64,000 nt of DNA, from contig OX463786.1 in NCBI GenBank assembly GCA_949825025.1, forward strand, positions 16,377,911 to 16,441,910. Direction: 5' to 3'. The notes beneath the pieces are model-generated. The model worked only from the letters and a program-made list of their open reading frames with translations, was not told the DNA's origin and made no database searches. Source of the stretch: Siphlonurus alternatus. Lineage: Eukaryota > Arthropoda > Insecta > Ephemeroptera > Siphlonuridae. The translations under genes were made by a program, and so were the position numbers. Shown here one piece after another: positions 22,371 through 35,667 of the stretch (within the stretch, counting starts at the first letter, position 1; every line of letters starts with the position of its first letter).

Positions 22371-25300
22371 GGATCCATTAGGACTTAAAAAAATATGTTA
22401 TGTAAAACTATAAAATCTGTGCATACCAAAGAGCTTACACTAAAATCTCAGTACATGTAGTACATAGCAGTATGTAAGTAGAATTATAAACCACCCTTGC
22501 ATTACTTAAAAAAAAAAAAACAGTATTTTTAAGTAAACATCGTCAATCTTTTTTATTTGTTTTGATTATTGGTTCCAATTTTCCAATATAATCAAGTTCT
22601 GATTATAAATATGAATTAAAGTTTATTTTTAGTGTATGGCGTATTTTATAAATTAACTAACTGAATCATCTTTTTATTCCATAATATTGACAATTTAATT
22701 TTTTTATTAAAGTGACGTAATAATAGACAAATCTTTATCATTCTATTCAAATAAAACATGCAACTTTACTATAATATAATAATTAACTCTGATATCATAA
22801 ATAATAATACAAATTTTTATTACTTTATTTCCGTTCTAAATATTTTTTTTTTTCGAACTCATCACAATTGACATTGATAATATTTCTATCAATTTTTTTT
22901 ATATAAATAACAAAAATAAATCTATATATTATAAGAATAGAAGGTTTTTATGTATAAAGCAACCCTCCTCTTTTATTTTACTCTCTCTCTCCCCTATGGT
23001 AGAGAGTTCGATCTTATAAATTTCTCCCCTTATTTTTCCCCTCTCGCTCTCTCTCCCTTCTTTTTCACCGCTTGTACAGTGTTGCCAACGTAAATTTTGT
23101 CTCGTTGAGAAGTTCTCTCCTAACGCCGCCAGTTTGCTTGTGAGCGTCAAGCTATAAACACGTGAAATATAAGAGGATATCAACGTTATACACGTGTTTT
23201 TATAATCGGAGATTATGTTATTGTGATTTTTTTTGTGGAAATTACATCTCTATTTATTTAACTATTATCAAAATAAAAAGAGAATTAAAAGTGAAGTTCA
23301 TATCAAATGATGCCAATACATATGGTAAGTTTTTTTATTATTTTTGTTTGTGTTTCTATGGAGACTTATTTTTCAGTATTATTACGCCATGTTTTGACAT
23401 TTAAGGGTTTTATTTATTAGTCATTTTAATGCTGCAATATCTATTTGGGTTCTCTTGACATTTTTTTTTTTTAGTTTAATCTTTTAATGTATACGAATAC
23501 TCATAACAGTTTTAATAATTGAAACTCCCAATGTTTTATTGTTTAAACTACGTACGTTATATTAGAATAGTTTTATTGCTAATGTTCAAAACATGACTTC
23601 AAATCTCCAGTGTCATTTAAAACGAATTGAAGCTGATAAAATAGACGGAGTGTTTTTGTTTTGTTTATTCCCTTGTGAATGACGTTAAATCATTTTTTTT
23701 GTTTTGCTTATCCGTTTCAATATTATTTTTCTAGTATGTCAATTTTTATATAAGTATAGAGATATTACATTTTTTAATTTTTTCGCGGTAAAACATGAGT
23801 ATGAAGTTTTATTTATAAAAAACATGATTTGCATATTGCTTAGTTTTATTGTTTATAAAATATAAAAAATAACCTTATCTTATTATGCCAGCACATGCTC
23901 GTTTTTATAATCTGCAATGTATTCATAGTTTTTGTTATTTTTAATTAAATTTAATAATGTTCCTTAATTGAAGTATAATTTACGTATTCATTTTAAAATT
24001 CTGCATCGCGTTAATAATATAGATAAGAATAGCTTTTACAAGTCGAAAACAATGAGACAATGTAAGGTCTATCATGTCAACAACATGCAGTACTTGAAGC
24101 GTACTTACGTCTTTTTCTCATATGATTGTCAGTGGAAATACATCATTTTCTGATATTGTCATCAATTTTTTTTCGAATATGACTGACAATCACATGGACT
24201 TAAGCCTTTTCTCATAATTTTTCTGCCTTTTGTCATAGACTGTAACTCGAATATCATTGCTATGTTATTTCTAAAGACACTTTTAATTGGTACAGTTTGT
24301 CATGTATCACATCCCTTAGGAAAGCTTGTCACCTAACTTTGAAAACTTTTAACTTGAATGAATTATGTTATCATTATAATTAATGACATAATGATTTTAT
24401 GTGTTAAATTTTAACGTATTATAATAATAACTTTCGTAAACAAAATACTAAATTATAAAAAATTACTCATTGATTATTAAATTTTTTTATATGCATTTTA
24501 AATTACTAGTTTCATTCAAAATGTATTCAATTATAATTATAGGCTAATAAATTTATGGTATAATTGATATGACGATACACACGCGCGCGTTTGTATAATA
24601 TTAATATTTACTTTATAAATTACATAATTATTAACTGCTCTGTTTTCCATAGGGAGTATATTATATATAGTGTAGATATAATTATAAATAACATTGGTGT
24701 AGATATTCGTTATATAGTCTGCAATTAAAATGACGTATTTTAATGCATATAACTGCAAAATATAATATTCTACTGCACGATTACAGTGGTATATTCATTT
24801 AATGCATCGGCTTTAAATGATAGAATTACTAATAATAAATATATGCATAGTATAGTAGTGTAATAATATTTTAAAACTAAATTTAAATTTTGTTTTGTAA
24901 TAATCTTTTTGTGTGTTTTTTGTGACTTAACTCTTCCAATAAACTTCTGTTTTTTATTACCAAAAGTATGCATAAAATGCAACAATTTAAAAAAAAAAAA
25001 AAAAAGCTAAAACTCCAATTTACAAGAACTTTTTTATATTATTATAAAATGTAAACATAACCATGAACTTTACTGTGACTTTGACTTTATAAAATTGATA
25101 CAATTTCTCCAAAATCTTATCATGTTTAACATTTTATTGTCTTGAACCATTTTTTTATATTTATGTTTTAAATTAGTTGTGATATTTATTATAGTTATAA
25201 TTTTATCGTATATTTATTTATATAAAATAGTTGTGCTTTAACAGCTGACATTTTTCATCCGTGTTCGATTTTTATACACCCTCGTGCGCTTTTGCCGCAG

Positions 25301-25687
25301 TTTTCTACATGTAATAATATATATGTGTGTGCTCTGGCATATAATATATTTCTGTTACATATATTTATACGTATGAATATTTTATTAAAGTCTAAGCCAA
25401 CTAATAAATGACTGTTTTGCATTGTACATTTTTTTTAAAAGAAAAAACTTCGATTTATTATATTATAAATAAGCAGTTGAACATAATATTATTATACAAA
25501 ATATCTTAAAATATGTAACTATTCTACATGCAAAGTCAGTACAATTAGTGTAGGTTCAGTGTCAGATATTTATAATCATATCAAATATATTTATACAATT
25601 AATATTACATTAAAATAAAAACATGCACTAATATTGTTCAATAAATGGTTCAAATTTAGTTTTAAAATATATAAGCAGATCCGTTTG
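22371..25687. other. AT-rich stretch with one promoter-like patch
   Basis: No gene supported. A GC-richer patch at about 23030-23150 with CT runs is followed by two CACGTG E-boxes (23159-23164 and 23191-23196) and a CTATAAA at 23152. It could be a promoter, but no convincing exon follows. The rest is AT-rich with short unsupported frames. Confidence 0.4.
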
Positions 25688-25691
25688 TTAA

Positions 25692-26028
25692 AGGTATACA
25701 GGCCTCAAATTAAAAATTTGACAGTCACGCAGAGAGTTGCTTGAGTTGACAATCAGCATTTTGATTATTTTTTCCGTGCGCGATGCAGCTGCATGAGCGG
25801 GGGCTGCAAAGTAAGGATGCAGGTCCTTGATGACGTCAAAATGACGTCACAACGCACAACCATCCATACGCCGCCATGTTTTTTGACGTCATCAAGGACC
25901 TTCATTCTTACTTTGCAGGCCCCGCTCATGCAGCTGCATCGCGCACGGAAAAAATAATCCAAATGTTGATTGTCAACTAAAGCAACTCTCTGTAACTGTC
26001 AAATTTTTAATTTGAGGCCTGTATGCCT
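25692..26028. mobile_element. TTAA-flanked long foldback element (337 bp)
   Basis: The ends are AGGTATACAGGCCTCAAATT and AATTTGAGGCCTGTATGCCT, with TTAA on both flanks (25688-25691 and 26029-26032). The arms pair for about 145 bases each, including GTGCGCGATGCAGCTGCATG and GGTCCTTGATGACGTCA, around a short centre. TTAA is the target of piggyBac-type transposases, but the ends do not begin with the CCC usual for that group, so the assignment is tentative. A 65-codon - strand frame inside it is a by-product. Confidence 0.9.
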
Positions 26029-26667
26029 TTAAGCAATTTACTCATTATTTATTATTATACAAAACGATATTATATATATAATGAAGGAATTTTTAAAAAC
26101 TCTCTTTTTTTTATTTGACTTTATAAAAATAGGATTACATTCATTGTTTTAAATTTCAAGTTGTTGTTTATTATTTTTACCTAAATATGATATATTTATT
26201 TTTAACATTGTAAGTGCTTTCATTATAGTAAATAATATTGATTATTTAATAAACACGTTAATAAAGAATAGCATATTAAAAATTTTACTGCTTGAATTAA
26301 TTAAGAAATGTTTTCAATCTGATTGTAGTAATGTTATTTACATTCTGGCAGTCTTATCAAATATTCATATACTTTTACGTTATATTGATCTGCAAGTTTT
26401 AGGAGTACAACATTGTACAGTAGCTGTCATAAGATATTATACTAACGTGTTTCGTGTGATGTTATCTAAGGATCACCATTATATTTAAGTATGGTTAATT
26501 AATTCAGCGACAATCTTGTTTTGCTAAATTTGTATAATGTGCAAATTTACATTTTATTACTTAATTACTTATTGTGGTAAAAAAAAAATGTACTTGCATT
26601 TCTTGCTTATATGGATATCTTTTTTTTTCTTAATTTGATATAAATGAATAACATATCATGATAATCA

Positions 26668-26887
26668 TGTACAAGACCTCTAGACAGCACAAACTTTACT
26701 CCTGCTTTATTTGCTACAGCTGCAGCTTCAATAGACAGAGAGAAGCAGTTTTGCAATTTTGGGAGATGTAAAAAAAGCACCTAGTCTAACAATATAAAAA
26801 AAGTTTTGGTTCACCACGTCTTCATAGACTGCGTGGAAATGCCAGCAAACAAAGCAGAAGTAAAGTTTGTGGTGTCCGATGGTGTAT
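26668..26887. mobile_element. family C MITE (copy 1)
   Basis: The left end TGTACAAGACCTCTAGACAG and right end GTGGTGTCCGATGGTGTATA are imperfect inverted copies. Inside are GCACAAACTTTACTCCTGCT and its inverted partner AGCAGAAGTAAAGTTTGTGG, plus CTGCAGCTTCAATAGACAGA. It is closely related to 34171-34388 and to the outer part of 41679-42060. Confidence 0.85.
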
Positions 26888-29343
26888 ATAATATATTATA
26901 AAAAATGTACTAATTCATCGTTAATATATATTAATATTAAATCATGTTTGCAGTAAATTAAGAACGACTAAATTAATAATTATAAATTTAATTAGTGTTG
27001 GAGCTGTCTATTAATTAAAAAAAACTGAAACTTAAATATTACTTCTCACGAATCAATAGAATCATTTTAAGATTTAATTTTAATTTTTGTAATTTCACAA
27101 TTTGTTTTGAAATAATTCATACATCACACTGTGACATTTTGTCAAAAATTTGTTTTAAAAATTTACCTGTCAATTTTACCTGTCTTGTTAATTTGACATT
27201 GGATTAAAATTCATAATAAAATAATTGTAATATAAAAGTGATGCCACGTAATAAAAAATAATTAAAAATTATTTTATCACCTCAAAAATATTCAACAAAA
27301 TTACAAGTTGAATGATCCCTTTGTCGTGATTATCTACGTGTTTACACTGACAAGGGTTGTACTGATCGTCTCTTATCTCTTATCAAGCTAGGGGCTATAT
27401 AGGGTGAACTTATTGGAGACTGATTGTTATTGTATTGCAATCATTCTTTAATTAATTATTTTATTGCTACGTTTCTAATGTCATGAGTATATATTATGCA
27501 GGATAGAGTATATAGTCAACCCTTATTAATTAGTATTTTACAATGACCATAAGTTACAAAGAAAAATCTTAGATATTTATCTTTGATTTCAATAATATTG
27601 ATCATAGTAAATTATCCTCAGATTATCCAGAATCAATATAAGCTCTCTGGATAAGTGGCTGCAACTTACGACCATCAACAGTGTACTGTGTTATACCTTT
27701 TTTAAATTATTAAATCACATTTAATCATAATTAACTTGATAACCCAAAATTTAAATAACTTGTCATAATTGCTCTGATTTGAATGACGTCACAGGTTAAT
27801 ACAGTGACACTCATTATATTGGGACATGATCACATTTATAACGTCGTACGTACTGGTGGTGCTGGTACCGAGGTGCTATAACCACATACATAGCGGTCAG
27901 ACAGGCTCTACACTCTTCCCACCCACTGACTAGCAGTTCATGTCGATGACCGTAGTTCGAGAGTATTATACAGAACCCCGCCCAATGTAACGAACCCAAC
28001 GTTAAATTTTCAAGGTCTATAACTAACAGCATGACCCAATTAGTATATGTGGTGGTAACCCTAACATCATTACTATATAGTAAATCTAATTTTGATTATG
28101 ATAACCCTCCTTTTTTTTTATAACATTAGATGATAGGTATGGGATTTTATAACCTTGAGAAAATTTATTGTATTGTTACTATATATTTAAATAAAGATAC
28201 TAAAAAAATTGAGGTAGGAGCTAGGTTATTATGGTTAATGCAAGGGTGGAATATTAAAAAATTAGGTTATAAAATCTCTTGTTTAAAGTTATGAAGGAAA
28301 TTAAATATCCTCTACTTACCTTTTATATTTTTTATTAATAGTTCCTTCTTTGAAATTACTAGGCTCTGGCATTCTATTATGTAATCGTCTCTAATAAAGC
28401 ATGTTTCTTATTATATACATTCATATATGTTCATCTCATAGTGTATCTATTTAATATCTTATGGCGATTTTTATACAATTTATGTATTATACATCGAGTA
28501 TTCTACTGTAAATATAAGCTGCTAAAAACAGTATTTTAAAGCTCATGGGTAATGCAAAACAAACCATTCATACTTTACCGTAGAATATTAATAAATTTAA
28601 ATGTACAATAATAATTATTTTTATGTCCATAATACTTAATGTGTCGAATCTATTCAAATTATAAGCAGATTTAATTCAATTTTTAAATATATAGACAATT
28701 AAAAACATTATTCAAACGATTTAAAAAAAAAATAATTTCATACACTTAACTGGTCTTGTTTTTATAGAGCTCTGAATAAATTGAAAAGATTCAATATTTA
28801 GATGAACGAATTAAAACAATCATTAAATATAAAGTAAAAACATAAAAAACTCCGTTAAAAACATTTTTTATTTTAATCCTTACGGTGAATTCTTTGATGC
28901 AATTTTTTTTTTTTTTTTTTAATTCTTGCTTCATTTCCTCTTGTATTTAAGCCTTTCCTCTTCGGTTTTTGTTCGAGATGATAAACTTTTGAGTCATGGT
29001 GAGGTTCGCTTCAACGATTTAGCCTCGTTTTTACGCCTCATCTTCAATCTAAAATCGTTCCTTTTAATTCACACCTTCAAAAAAACAGCTGTAAAATTTG
29101 TTGTGTGGAATCAAATCAAAATATAGTTTACTAAAATTAAAACTATAGAAAGTTTATGATTTTTTGAGTGAGAGGGAAAAAGAATATTTTGCAATGAGAA
29201 TTCGTGCCTCATTGTTATAGTACTGTAAATTTATTGTCAATAAGACTGGGACACTTTTATTTATTTAGTTATTTCACTCCCGAAAAAAAATATATACATA
29301 ATATCAAATCAATGCGTGCATGAGGAAAGCTTTTATTATCCGA
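26888..29343. other. AT-rich stretch with one GC-richer patch
   Basis: A GC-richer patch at about 27785-28030 is open on the - strand for 72 codons from ATG 28032. On the + strand it holds a 36-codon frame from about 27826 that starts with a hydrophobic run. Neither has a convincing splice partner, so no gene is called. TGACGTCA occurs at about 27784. The remainder is AT-rich. Confidence 0.4.
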
Positions 29344-29530
29344 TATAATTTTGCATAAAATTTTTCCTTGGAAGAAATTTTCATCTCCATACAAACAAAT
29401 GGAGTTTTCTTGAAAGGAAAAATTGTATACAATAGTTAAAAAATTGTATCGTGTACAAGAAAATTTAAAAGTTCATTTGTTTGTATAGGATGACATTTTC
29501 TTGTAAGGAAAAATTGTATGCAAAATTATA
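29344..29530. mobile_element. AT-rich MITE with TATAATTTTGCATA ends (187 bp)
   Basis: The left end TATAATTTTGCATAAAATTT and right end AATTGTATGCAAAATTATA are inverted. Pairing continues through TTTTTCCTTGGAAGAAATTT and CCATACAAACAAATGG against CATTTGTTTGTATAGG. The centre is a second, weaker copy of the GGAAAAATTGTAT arm motif. No other full copy was found in the window. Confidence 0.8.
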
Positions 29531-29831
29531 TTGTGTAATACAGACTTCAGAGAAGTTCAGAGACCATACACCAATATATTGCTGACCAGCAAACTTGCCT
29601 ATTATTGTGGCCAGGTAGACTCTGAGGTGATTGTTAGTCACTTTACCTGAGCTGCTACAGTGTTGTCATATAAACCAGGTTAGCGGACTGATCTTCAACA
29701 CTCCATCATGAGAGATGCCCTACCCTAGCCTATCCCTAATTTAAAAAATGTTTTAAAAACTGCAATTTTATGATGCACTTCTGGTTCTGAATCTGAGAAT
29801 TTGTAAAATATAAATTGAAATTATATGATTG

Positions 29832-30045
29832 ATAGACAAATTAATTTGATATTCTTTCCGGAAGTAGCCGGAAGTGTGAAATTTGCAGCTCTTCTGTTTG
29901 TAATTCAGTTTTGAAACTTTACAGAGTGGTTTTACTTAAAATACAGAACTATTTGTAAAAATGCAACACTGAAATACGAATATATAGGACCAGAAACCTT
30001 ACACTTTTGGCTACTTCCGGAAGGAACATCATGTAAATTTGACTG
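29832..30045. mobile_element. mariner-type MITE (copy 2)
   Basis: This matches 1350-1568 closely, sharing GTGTGAAATTTGCAGCTCTT followed by CTGTTTGTAATT. The right end is AAATTTGACTG followed by TA. The left end is eroded (GACAAATTAATTTGATATTC). Confidence 0.85.
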
Positions 30046-32410
30046 TACATTGTTATTAAAATAAGGATTTTGATAAATCTAACACTTTTTTTTTTAATTA
30101 ATCTGTTATTTTTTATATTATATATAACTTATTATAATAATAAAAATATTCGGCTATGAGGTTGATATATTGTTTAGTACGTGATGAAAAATCACGTTTT
30201 ATATATTGAATACAGGGATACAAAACAATCATACCATCTGAATGTGCTCTAATTATTTTTTATATACATCAGAATACTTATATATAGGGGTCTAACTACT
30301 GGACTATTGTTAAAAATATAACAGGTTTTATGTTATGTAGTATTGAAAGACCCTACATAAGTGGACAACTTTTTCGTGGAAAAATTTTATTTTCATGAAA
30401 ATTACTATATACACTGTCAATCATTTTGCTCAATTATTTTAAAATAGAGTAGAATTATTGAGAGTATTTCTCAGATTTTATACACTATAAATGTGTATTT
30501 TTTTATTTTACAAATGCGTGTTTTCTATTGATTTAAAATTGATGAAATCTCTACCAAATTATATACCTTGTATACCTGTAAATAACTCATGCCCTCCACA
30601 GCCAATACATAAATGTACATGGATTTATAAACCTATCTGCCCTGGATGCAATAGTATAATCGGCTCAAAACAAAATAAAAGGTTCCACAGTATCTTTGTT
30701 TTGGGGATACACTTTCCTCGAATTTAGGGCAGTACAGGACTTCTAACAAATAAGCCATTAAGTGCTTTGAATATTGTCAGAGATTTTACATTAAATTATA
30801 ATTTAAGCCCTGTAAAATCGTTTGTAATATGTTTTTTATTGTGTAATATTTTATTAAAAAATATAAAAATAAAATTTAAATATCTCAATTTTATATTATA
30901 TACCACCATTATTTATAATAAAAATTGCTGTAAATTATATTTAAATTCTATACAAAATTTATATCCATACATAATAAAAATCGCTTATATGACAATACTT
31001 TATAAATTTTCTTCACCATATAATACATATTTCCAAATCTTATTCTATATATATATAAATTCACACAAGATTGAATTGTGAATATAATAAAAAAAAAGAA
31101 GGGGGGAAGAAAATCACACAATATAAAAAATATAGGTAGAAGGGGGGGAGATCCATTGAAGCCAAACAGAAGAATATTATTGGTCCAGTACATATAACGG
31201 TCTAAAAGTTGGCACAAAAGAAAAAGACCCGTGTTTCTCTTCAGCGTGCATATAGTGAAAAACTTCTTATATCAGCAGCTGCCTTATGTATAGTAATGCT
31301 TTACTGATCCTGTTAGACTAGTTTTTTTTTGTTTTTATTGTTATTCTTTAACCTATAAGAGGACCTCTGATGTAGCCTTTAAGCGTTTTTGTTTCCTTTC
31401 TATTAATAATAAAGAGAGTCTACGTACTTCTTAATAAAGTTTTAATAATAATTTATCAGTAGGACGATGTATAATAGTCTGAAAATTGAAGCATTAAAGT
31501 GTAATTTTAGAAATGTTTTACTGTAGACATTAACATTTTTGTACGAGATTTTTAAACTGTTTCCGGAAATGCAAGTTTTTTACCGGAAATGCAAGAGTTT
31601 ACCCTATTTATAGGATGCAAATTTAATATTTTTTCGCGTCAATATATGCTTGCTTACGAAGTTTGGAACAAATTTAATTAAGATTTGTCAAGTTTAAATA
31701 TCGGAAGTGAATTATTCTGCTCATGTATTTTAATATTTAACTTTTTTGATGATTCCATAAGCTTGTTCGTAAATTCTGAACTGCGCAAGATTTGTACATA
31801 GCATTTCTTTATATACACTTGGACATAAGGTTGATCCAGTGCAGAAAGTGCGTACACTGGACAGTGTTTACGAACAGATCTCATATACTCGTATATAAAA
31901 AAATTAAAAATAAATATTTATGTATTCCTTATTTTACGTCCGGCTATTTTATAGCATTTTAAGGATATTTTATATTAAACCGACTATATCCATGCATTGT
32001 AACTAACCTATTGTGTTTTATACGTTCTAAGATTAGGCATGGTTATAAAATACTGTTTGTTTTGATTTTTATTGATGATTTGTTTTGATTTATTGTAAGG
32101 TCACTCACTGCAGGTCAATATTTCTGGTTCAACATTACAATTGAGGTTGTATATAAAATTGAACCTTATGTTACATGACAATAAGGTTTATTATTTAATC
32201 AAGGAAGTGTTTGACACAGATTTATTATTAATTGAATATGTTTGAAAGTATCTGTGTACTGTAATCAAGTTTTAATGTTTAATCTTTAATTAAAATGGAT
32301 GAAAAAATAATTGTACGGTAAAATATTTAATTCTCAGACCGTGTCGAAAGTGATAAAAACTCTTGTTTTTTATATTTAATTATTTTTTACCATATTCTTG
32401 TATTTTTATG
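30046..32410. other. AT-rich spacer
   Basis: No gene supported. The frames at 30491-30727, 30767-31081 and 30948-31217 are AT-biased and lack splice or promoter context. Two direct copies of CCGGAAATGCAAG with a 20-base period lie at 31563-31595. Confidence 0.45.
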
Positions 32411-32412
32411 TA

Positions 32413-32547
32413 CACTCGTCGCCTCGGAAAATTTCCATTTACGACCTTCTTATTTACCATGCCCCGTAAGAATAACACAAGGCATGGTGATTAACTGATT
32501 ATTGATTAACAAGGCTGCAAGTGGGGAATTTTCTAAGGCGACGAGCG
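32413..32547. mobile_element. TA-flanked MITE, family F (copy 1, 135 bp)
   Basis: The ends are CACTCGTCGCCTCGGAAAAT and ATTTTCTAAGGCGACGAGCG, flanked by TA on both sides. The inner arms pair (TTATTTACCATGCC with GGCATGGTGATTAA). This is Tc1/mariner-like by its TA site and CACT start. A second copy is at 35668-35788. Confidence 0.9.
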
Positions 32548-32549
32548 TA

Positions 32550-33510
32550 CAACTATATAGAGAGCCTACTAGATTCTTAATCCTAATGTCATATTTACTG
32601 ATTTACTGAAATATCATAATATATTGTTATGAATTTGACACATCATGCATTTATCATGCAGATATTATGTTGTGTGATTTTTTACTATTTCTAATCCCTC
32701 AGGTTGCGCCATTTTAAAACTGCATATTTATAATTATGCTATAATTTCTTATAGCAATTAAATATTAATTGAATTTTTACAGTTCTTTAAATGCAATAAA
32801 TTGAACATCTTAATCACAACTTACTTTTCTCTTAAAGAAACCAACCATAACAATTTCAGTTTTAATTCGATTGACCTTTATTTGTGACAGCTATGGACGA
32901 TATATTTTTTTTTTATTACTGTACATTTTCAGAAACTTTATCCAATAGTGTCCACCAGTACGCTCCATTTCACACGATTTACCTGCATGAGAAACTGTTA
33001 ACCTGATGTTTAATGACCTCTTAATGTCTGCATTTTTTTTTACCAACATACCTTTGCACTTAGCTTATATATACGGGTCTAATATTATAATTATTTAAAT
33101 ATAAGTTTTATTACACTCCTTTTTTTTTGTTCTTGTCTTATCATGTTATATGAAGCTTATGTGTGACAAAACATTTTATTATTTTATTGCTACCTTAACT
33201 AAAACACACGCAAGCAAATGAGAGTATATTATAATTTCGTTGCTGAAAATCTTGTATCAAGTGTTAAACAAATCTACACATTATTTTATAAGAGGGAGAA
33301 AAAAAAAAACACAGTTTCTTAGGTTTTTAATGTGAGTTTATTTATAAAAGACAACTCTCAATATTTTACAAAAAAAAAAAAAAATAAATAAATATATATA
33401 TTGCTTGACGCACATCTATATTTGTATTCATATTTATATATTTATTATACAGAATGAGATTAATTAAATTGGGAAACAATTGAAATGTGTATGATAATTT
33501 TATTTTACCA
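32550..33510. other. AT-rich spacer
   Basis: No gene or element seen. There are A and T homopolymer runs near 33300 and 33371. Confidence 0.5.
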
Positions 33511-33511
33511 T

Positions 33512-33780
33512 TTGTTCTAACTCTTTGTTTTGTTTTCTTATGTTACAGGTAAGATCAAAGCTTCCTCTTCTCTTTTGAGATTAATTTGACGATATTCCCG
33601 TAATATTGAGTGAGTAGTTGGATAACTTCGGAGTGCTTTGTTTAAATATTGAATATAATATTATGATATACTGTTTATTTTGCAAAGTATACAGTATACC
33701 TGTAATTTCAGTATGATTTTCAGACGTCAAATTAATGTTTTATGTCATTTACTTTAATTAATTTCTAGATTGTTACTTAA
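33512..33780 (+). promoter_or_regulatory. juxtaposed acceptor/donor (recursive splice site candidate), copy 2
   Basis: TTGTTCTAACTC, then a T-rich tract and TTATGTTACAG ending at 33548, directly followed by GTAAGATC at 33549. It is collinear with 9335-9590: the distance from TTGTTCTAACTC to the AG is 36 bases here and 34 there. The distance from the GT to the shared TACCTGTAATTTSAGTATG is 148 here and 152 there. A candidate 51-base exon lies 1.9 kb downstream. Alternatives are a short terminal exon or a dispersed repeat of unknown type. Confidence 0.35.
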
Positions 33781-33896
33781 AAATGCAAAGTAATTTCTTC
33801 GACCTATACATGCATACATGTATATAACATGTATTTTTCATATAAATTTATAATTTATTCATGAATAAAAAGTCAGACCAATTATCTACAGAGTTA

Positions 33897-34104
33897 GGCT
33901 GCTCGCAGGCAGCATCGCATCGTATGATTTCGTATCGTATGACTTCGTATGATAAAAATTTAGAACCGGTTCTAAATGAGAAACTTACGATGTCATACCA
34001 TACGATACCATGCGAAGCTGTGTGCGCGCGCATACCTGATCGCATAGTTTCTTAATTTTTTTATCATACGCTGCGAAATCATGCGATTCTGTCTGCGACT
34101 AGCC
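33897..34104. mobile_element. TTA-flanked MITE, family D (copy 1, 208 bp)
   Basis: The ends are GGCTGCTCGCAGGCAG and CTGTCTGCGACTAGCC, with TTA on both flanks (33894-33896 and 34105-34107), as for PIF/Harbinger elements. The centre holds a perfect 20-base palindrome, ATTTAGAACCGGTTCTAAAT, at 33958-33977. It is nearly identical to 49749-49970, which implies recent activity. The overlapping open frames on both strands are by-products. Confidence 0.93.
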
Positions 34105-34170
34105 TTAGAGGAATACAATTATTTTGGTGCAGTACTTATATGCTGTCTAGCTTATTTTGCTTGCGACTGT

Positions 34171-34388
34171 ACACCTCTGGATAGCACGAACTTTACTACT
34201 GCCTTATTTGCTAAAGCTGCAGCTCCAATAGACAGAGAGATGCAGATTTGAAATTTTGGGTGAGATAAAAAGAGCACCCAGTCTATCAGTGTCAAAGGAG
34301 TTTTGGTTTACCACGCCTTCATATTATAGAATGCGTGGTAACGCCCACAAACAAAGCAGGAGTAAAGTTTGCGGTGCCCAGAGGTGCA
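34171..34388. mobile_element. family C MITE (copy 2)
   Basis: The ends are ACACCTCTGGATAGCACGAA and TTTGCGGTGCCCAGAGGTGC, inverted. Inside are CTGCAGCTCCAATAGACAGA and a CCACGCCTTCATATTATAGA against AATGCGTGGT hairpin. It is the cleanest family C copy in the window. Confidence 0.88.
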
Positions 34389-35440
34389 AAGGTCTAAAGA
34401 ACATTAAAAAAATTGAAAGTGATGCCCAAAGACTTTGATGTCTCATAGAAGTTGATAACAAAAAGAAATTCAAAATCTATAATTTAGGTGCAACGTAACA
34501 GCTGTTAATGATTGAGGTCAAATTTTAAACGAATTAAAAATTATGGGAATGATTTAATTATTACTGCTTAACGAATCTTATAATAAAATTTGGTGATTTA
34601 TGAACGAGATCTTTGTTCTTATAATAGTTACATAGAAATAGCAAAATTTATAACATTTAATGATCATAAAATAAAATTTATTATAATTACAACTTTATTA
34701 TTAAATGCATGTTTATGTTTGGCGCGTGTGAAAATAAAGTACCAGTATCTTAATGAATATTTAGTTATTTATAATACGTGTTTTGAAATGTTTTTATAAC
34801 TTATATATGCTCATGTTATAATATTAAAACACTATAATTAATTTTTAAAAATTATCATAAAAATTTGAATACAACTACTACTTGTTTTATAATTTATAAA
34901 CTACACAGCTTGTATATTGTATTTTAATTATAATATATTTAGATTAGCTATAGAGGAATAGTTTTTTTGAATTATTTTTTAACGTGAATCATGCTCTGTA
35001 TATTATACATTTTACCGGGATCTCCGTATGAAAATCATGGATTAATAAATTGCATATTAAATATAATATACTAATAAAAAAATCCATTAATTGATATACA
35101 CGTGCAAGAGTTTGCATGTGCCCCCTATAGAAGATATTCTTTTACAATAAATTGATCCATGGTTGTCCATATTACCTTACCATTTTGTTTCACAAACACG
35201 TATGTTACTACACTGTAAAAACAGTAGGGTATTTATTGGCATAGTAAGCAGGACTAAGTTTTTCTTTGATAATGAAATTTATTAATAAAAATATTAGTAA
35301 ATAATAAATATATCATTCAATATTATATCGTATCGTATGATCATATAACAGCTAGCCTTCGCTCTTCTAAAAATTTCTCATGAACGGTACATCAACGCAA
35401 TGTTGTTGTCGAGACAAATTTTTCTTATGCTAAATTTTAA
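34389..35440. other. AT-rich spacer
   Basis: No gene supported. The 34590-34799 frame is AT-biased and begins without context. Confidence 0.5.
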
Positions 35441-35444
35441 ACAG

Positions 35445-35495
35445 AGCAACTCAAAGATATTGACATCAGTGAGCTTCATGAAACCCACACTCTTG
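35445..35495 (+). CDS. candidate 51-base internal exon (weak)
   Basis: An acceptor-like AAATTTTAAACAG ends at 35444 and a donor-like CTCTTG/GTAATT lies at 35495/35496. In the frame needing one base from upstream it reads (E)QLKDIDISELHETHTL plus one base, acidic and protein-like in composition. Phase is 1 in and 1 out, so it could be inserted after the exon at 5323 or before the candidate at 53757 without breaking frame. It is very short, so chance is a real possibility. Confidence 0.2.
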
Positions 35496-35667
35496 GTAAT
35501 TAATTTAAAGTCTCATACATAGACATAGTTATTATGTCTATGCTCTCATAGAATGTCGAGCTTACCTGCATGTATTTTTATATTTGTTATATTGTATGGA
35601 TATTTCATGAATTACAATATTCTCTCCATCAGCTTTATTAATATTATATACCATAACAGTTTTAATA

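Noticed and set aside
25765..25962. 65-codon - strand frame
   Set aside because: It spans the arms of the TTAA foldback, so its protein is a palindrome by-product.
27814..28032. 72-codon - strand frame in a GC-richer patch
   Set aside because: The opposite strand is also partly open with an equally plausible start, and there is no splice partner or polyadenylation signal.
33848..34055. Overlapping frames on both strands of about 65 codons
   Set aside because: They are shadows of the family D MITE; the same frames recur in the second copy at 49620-49948.
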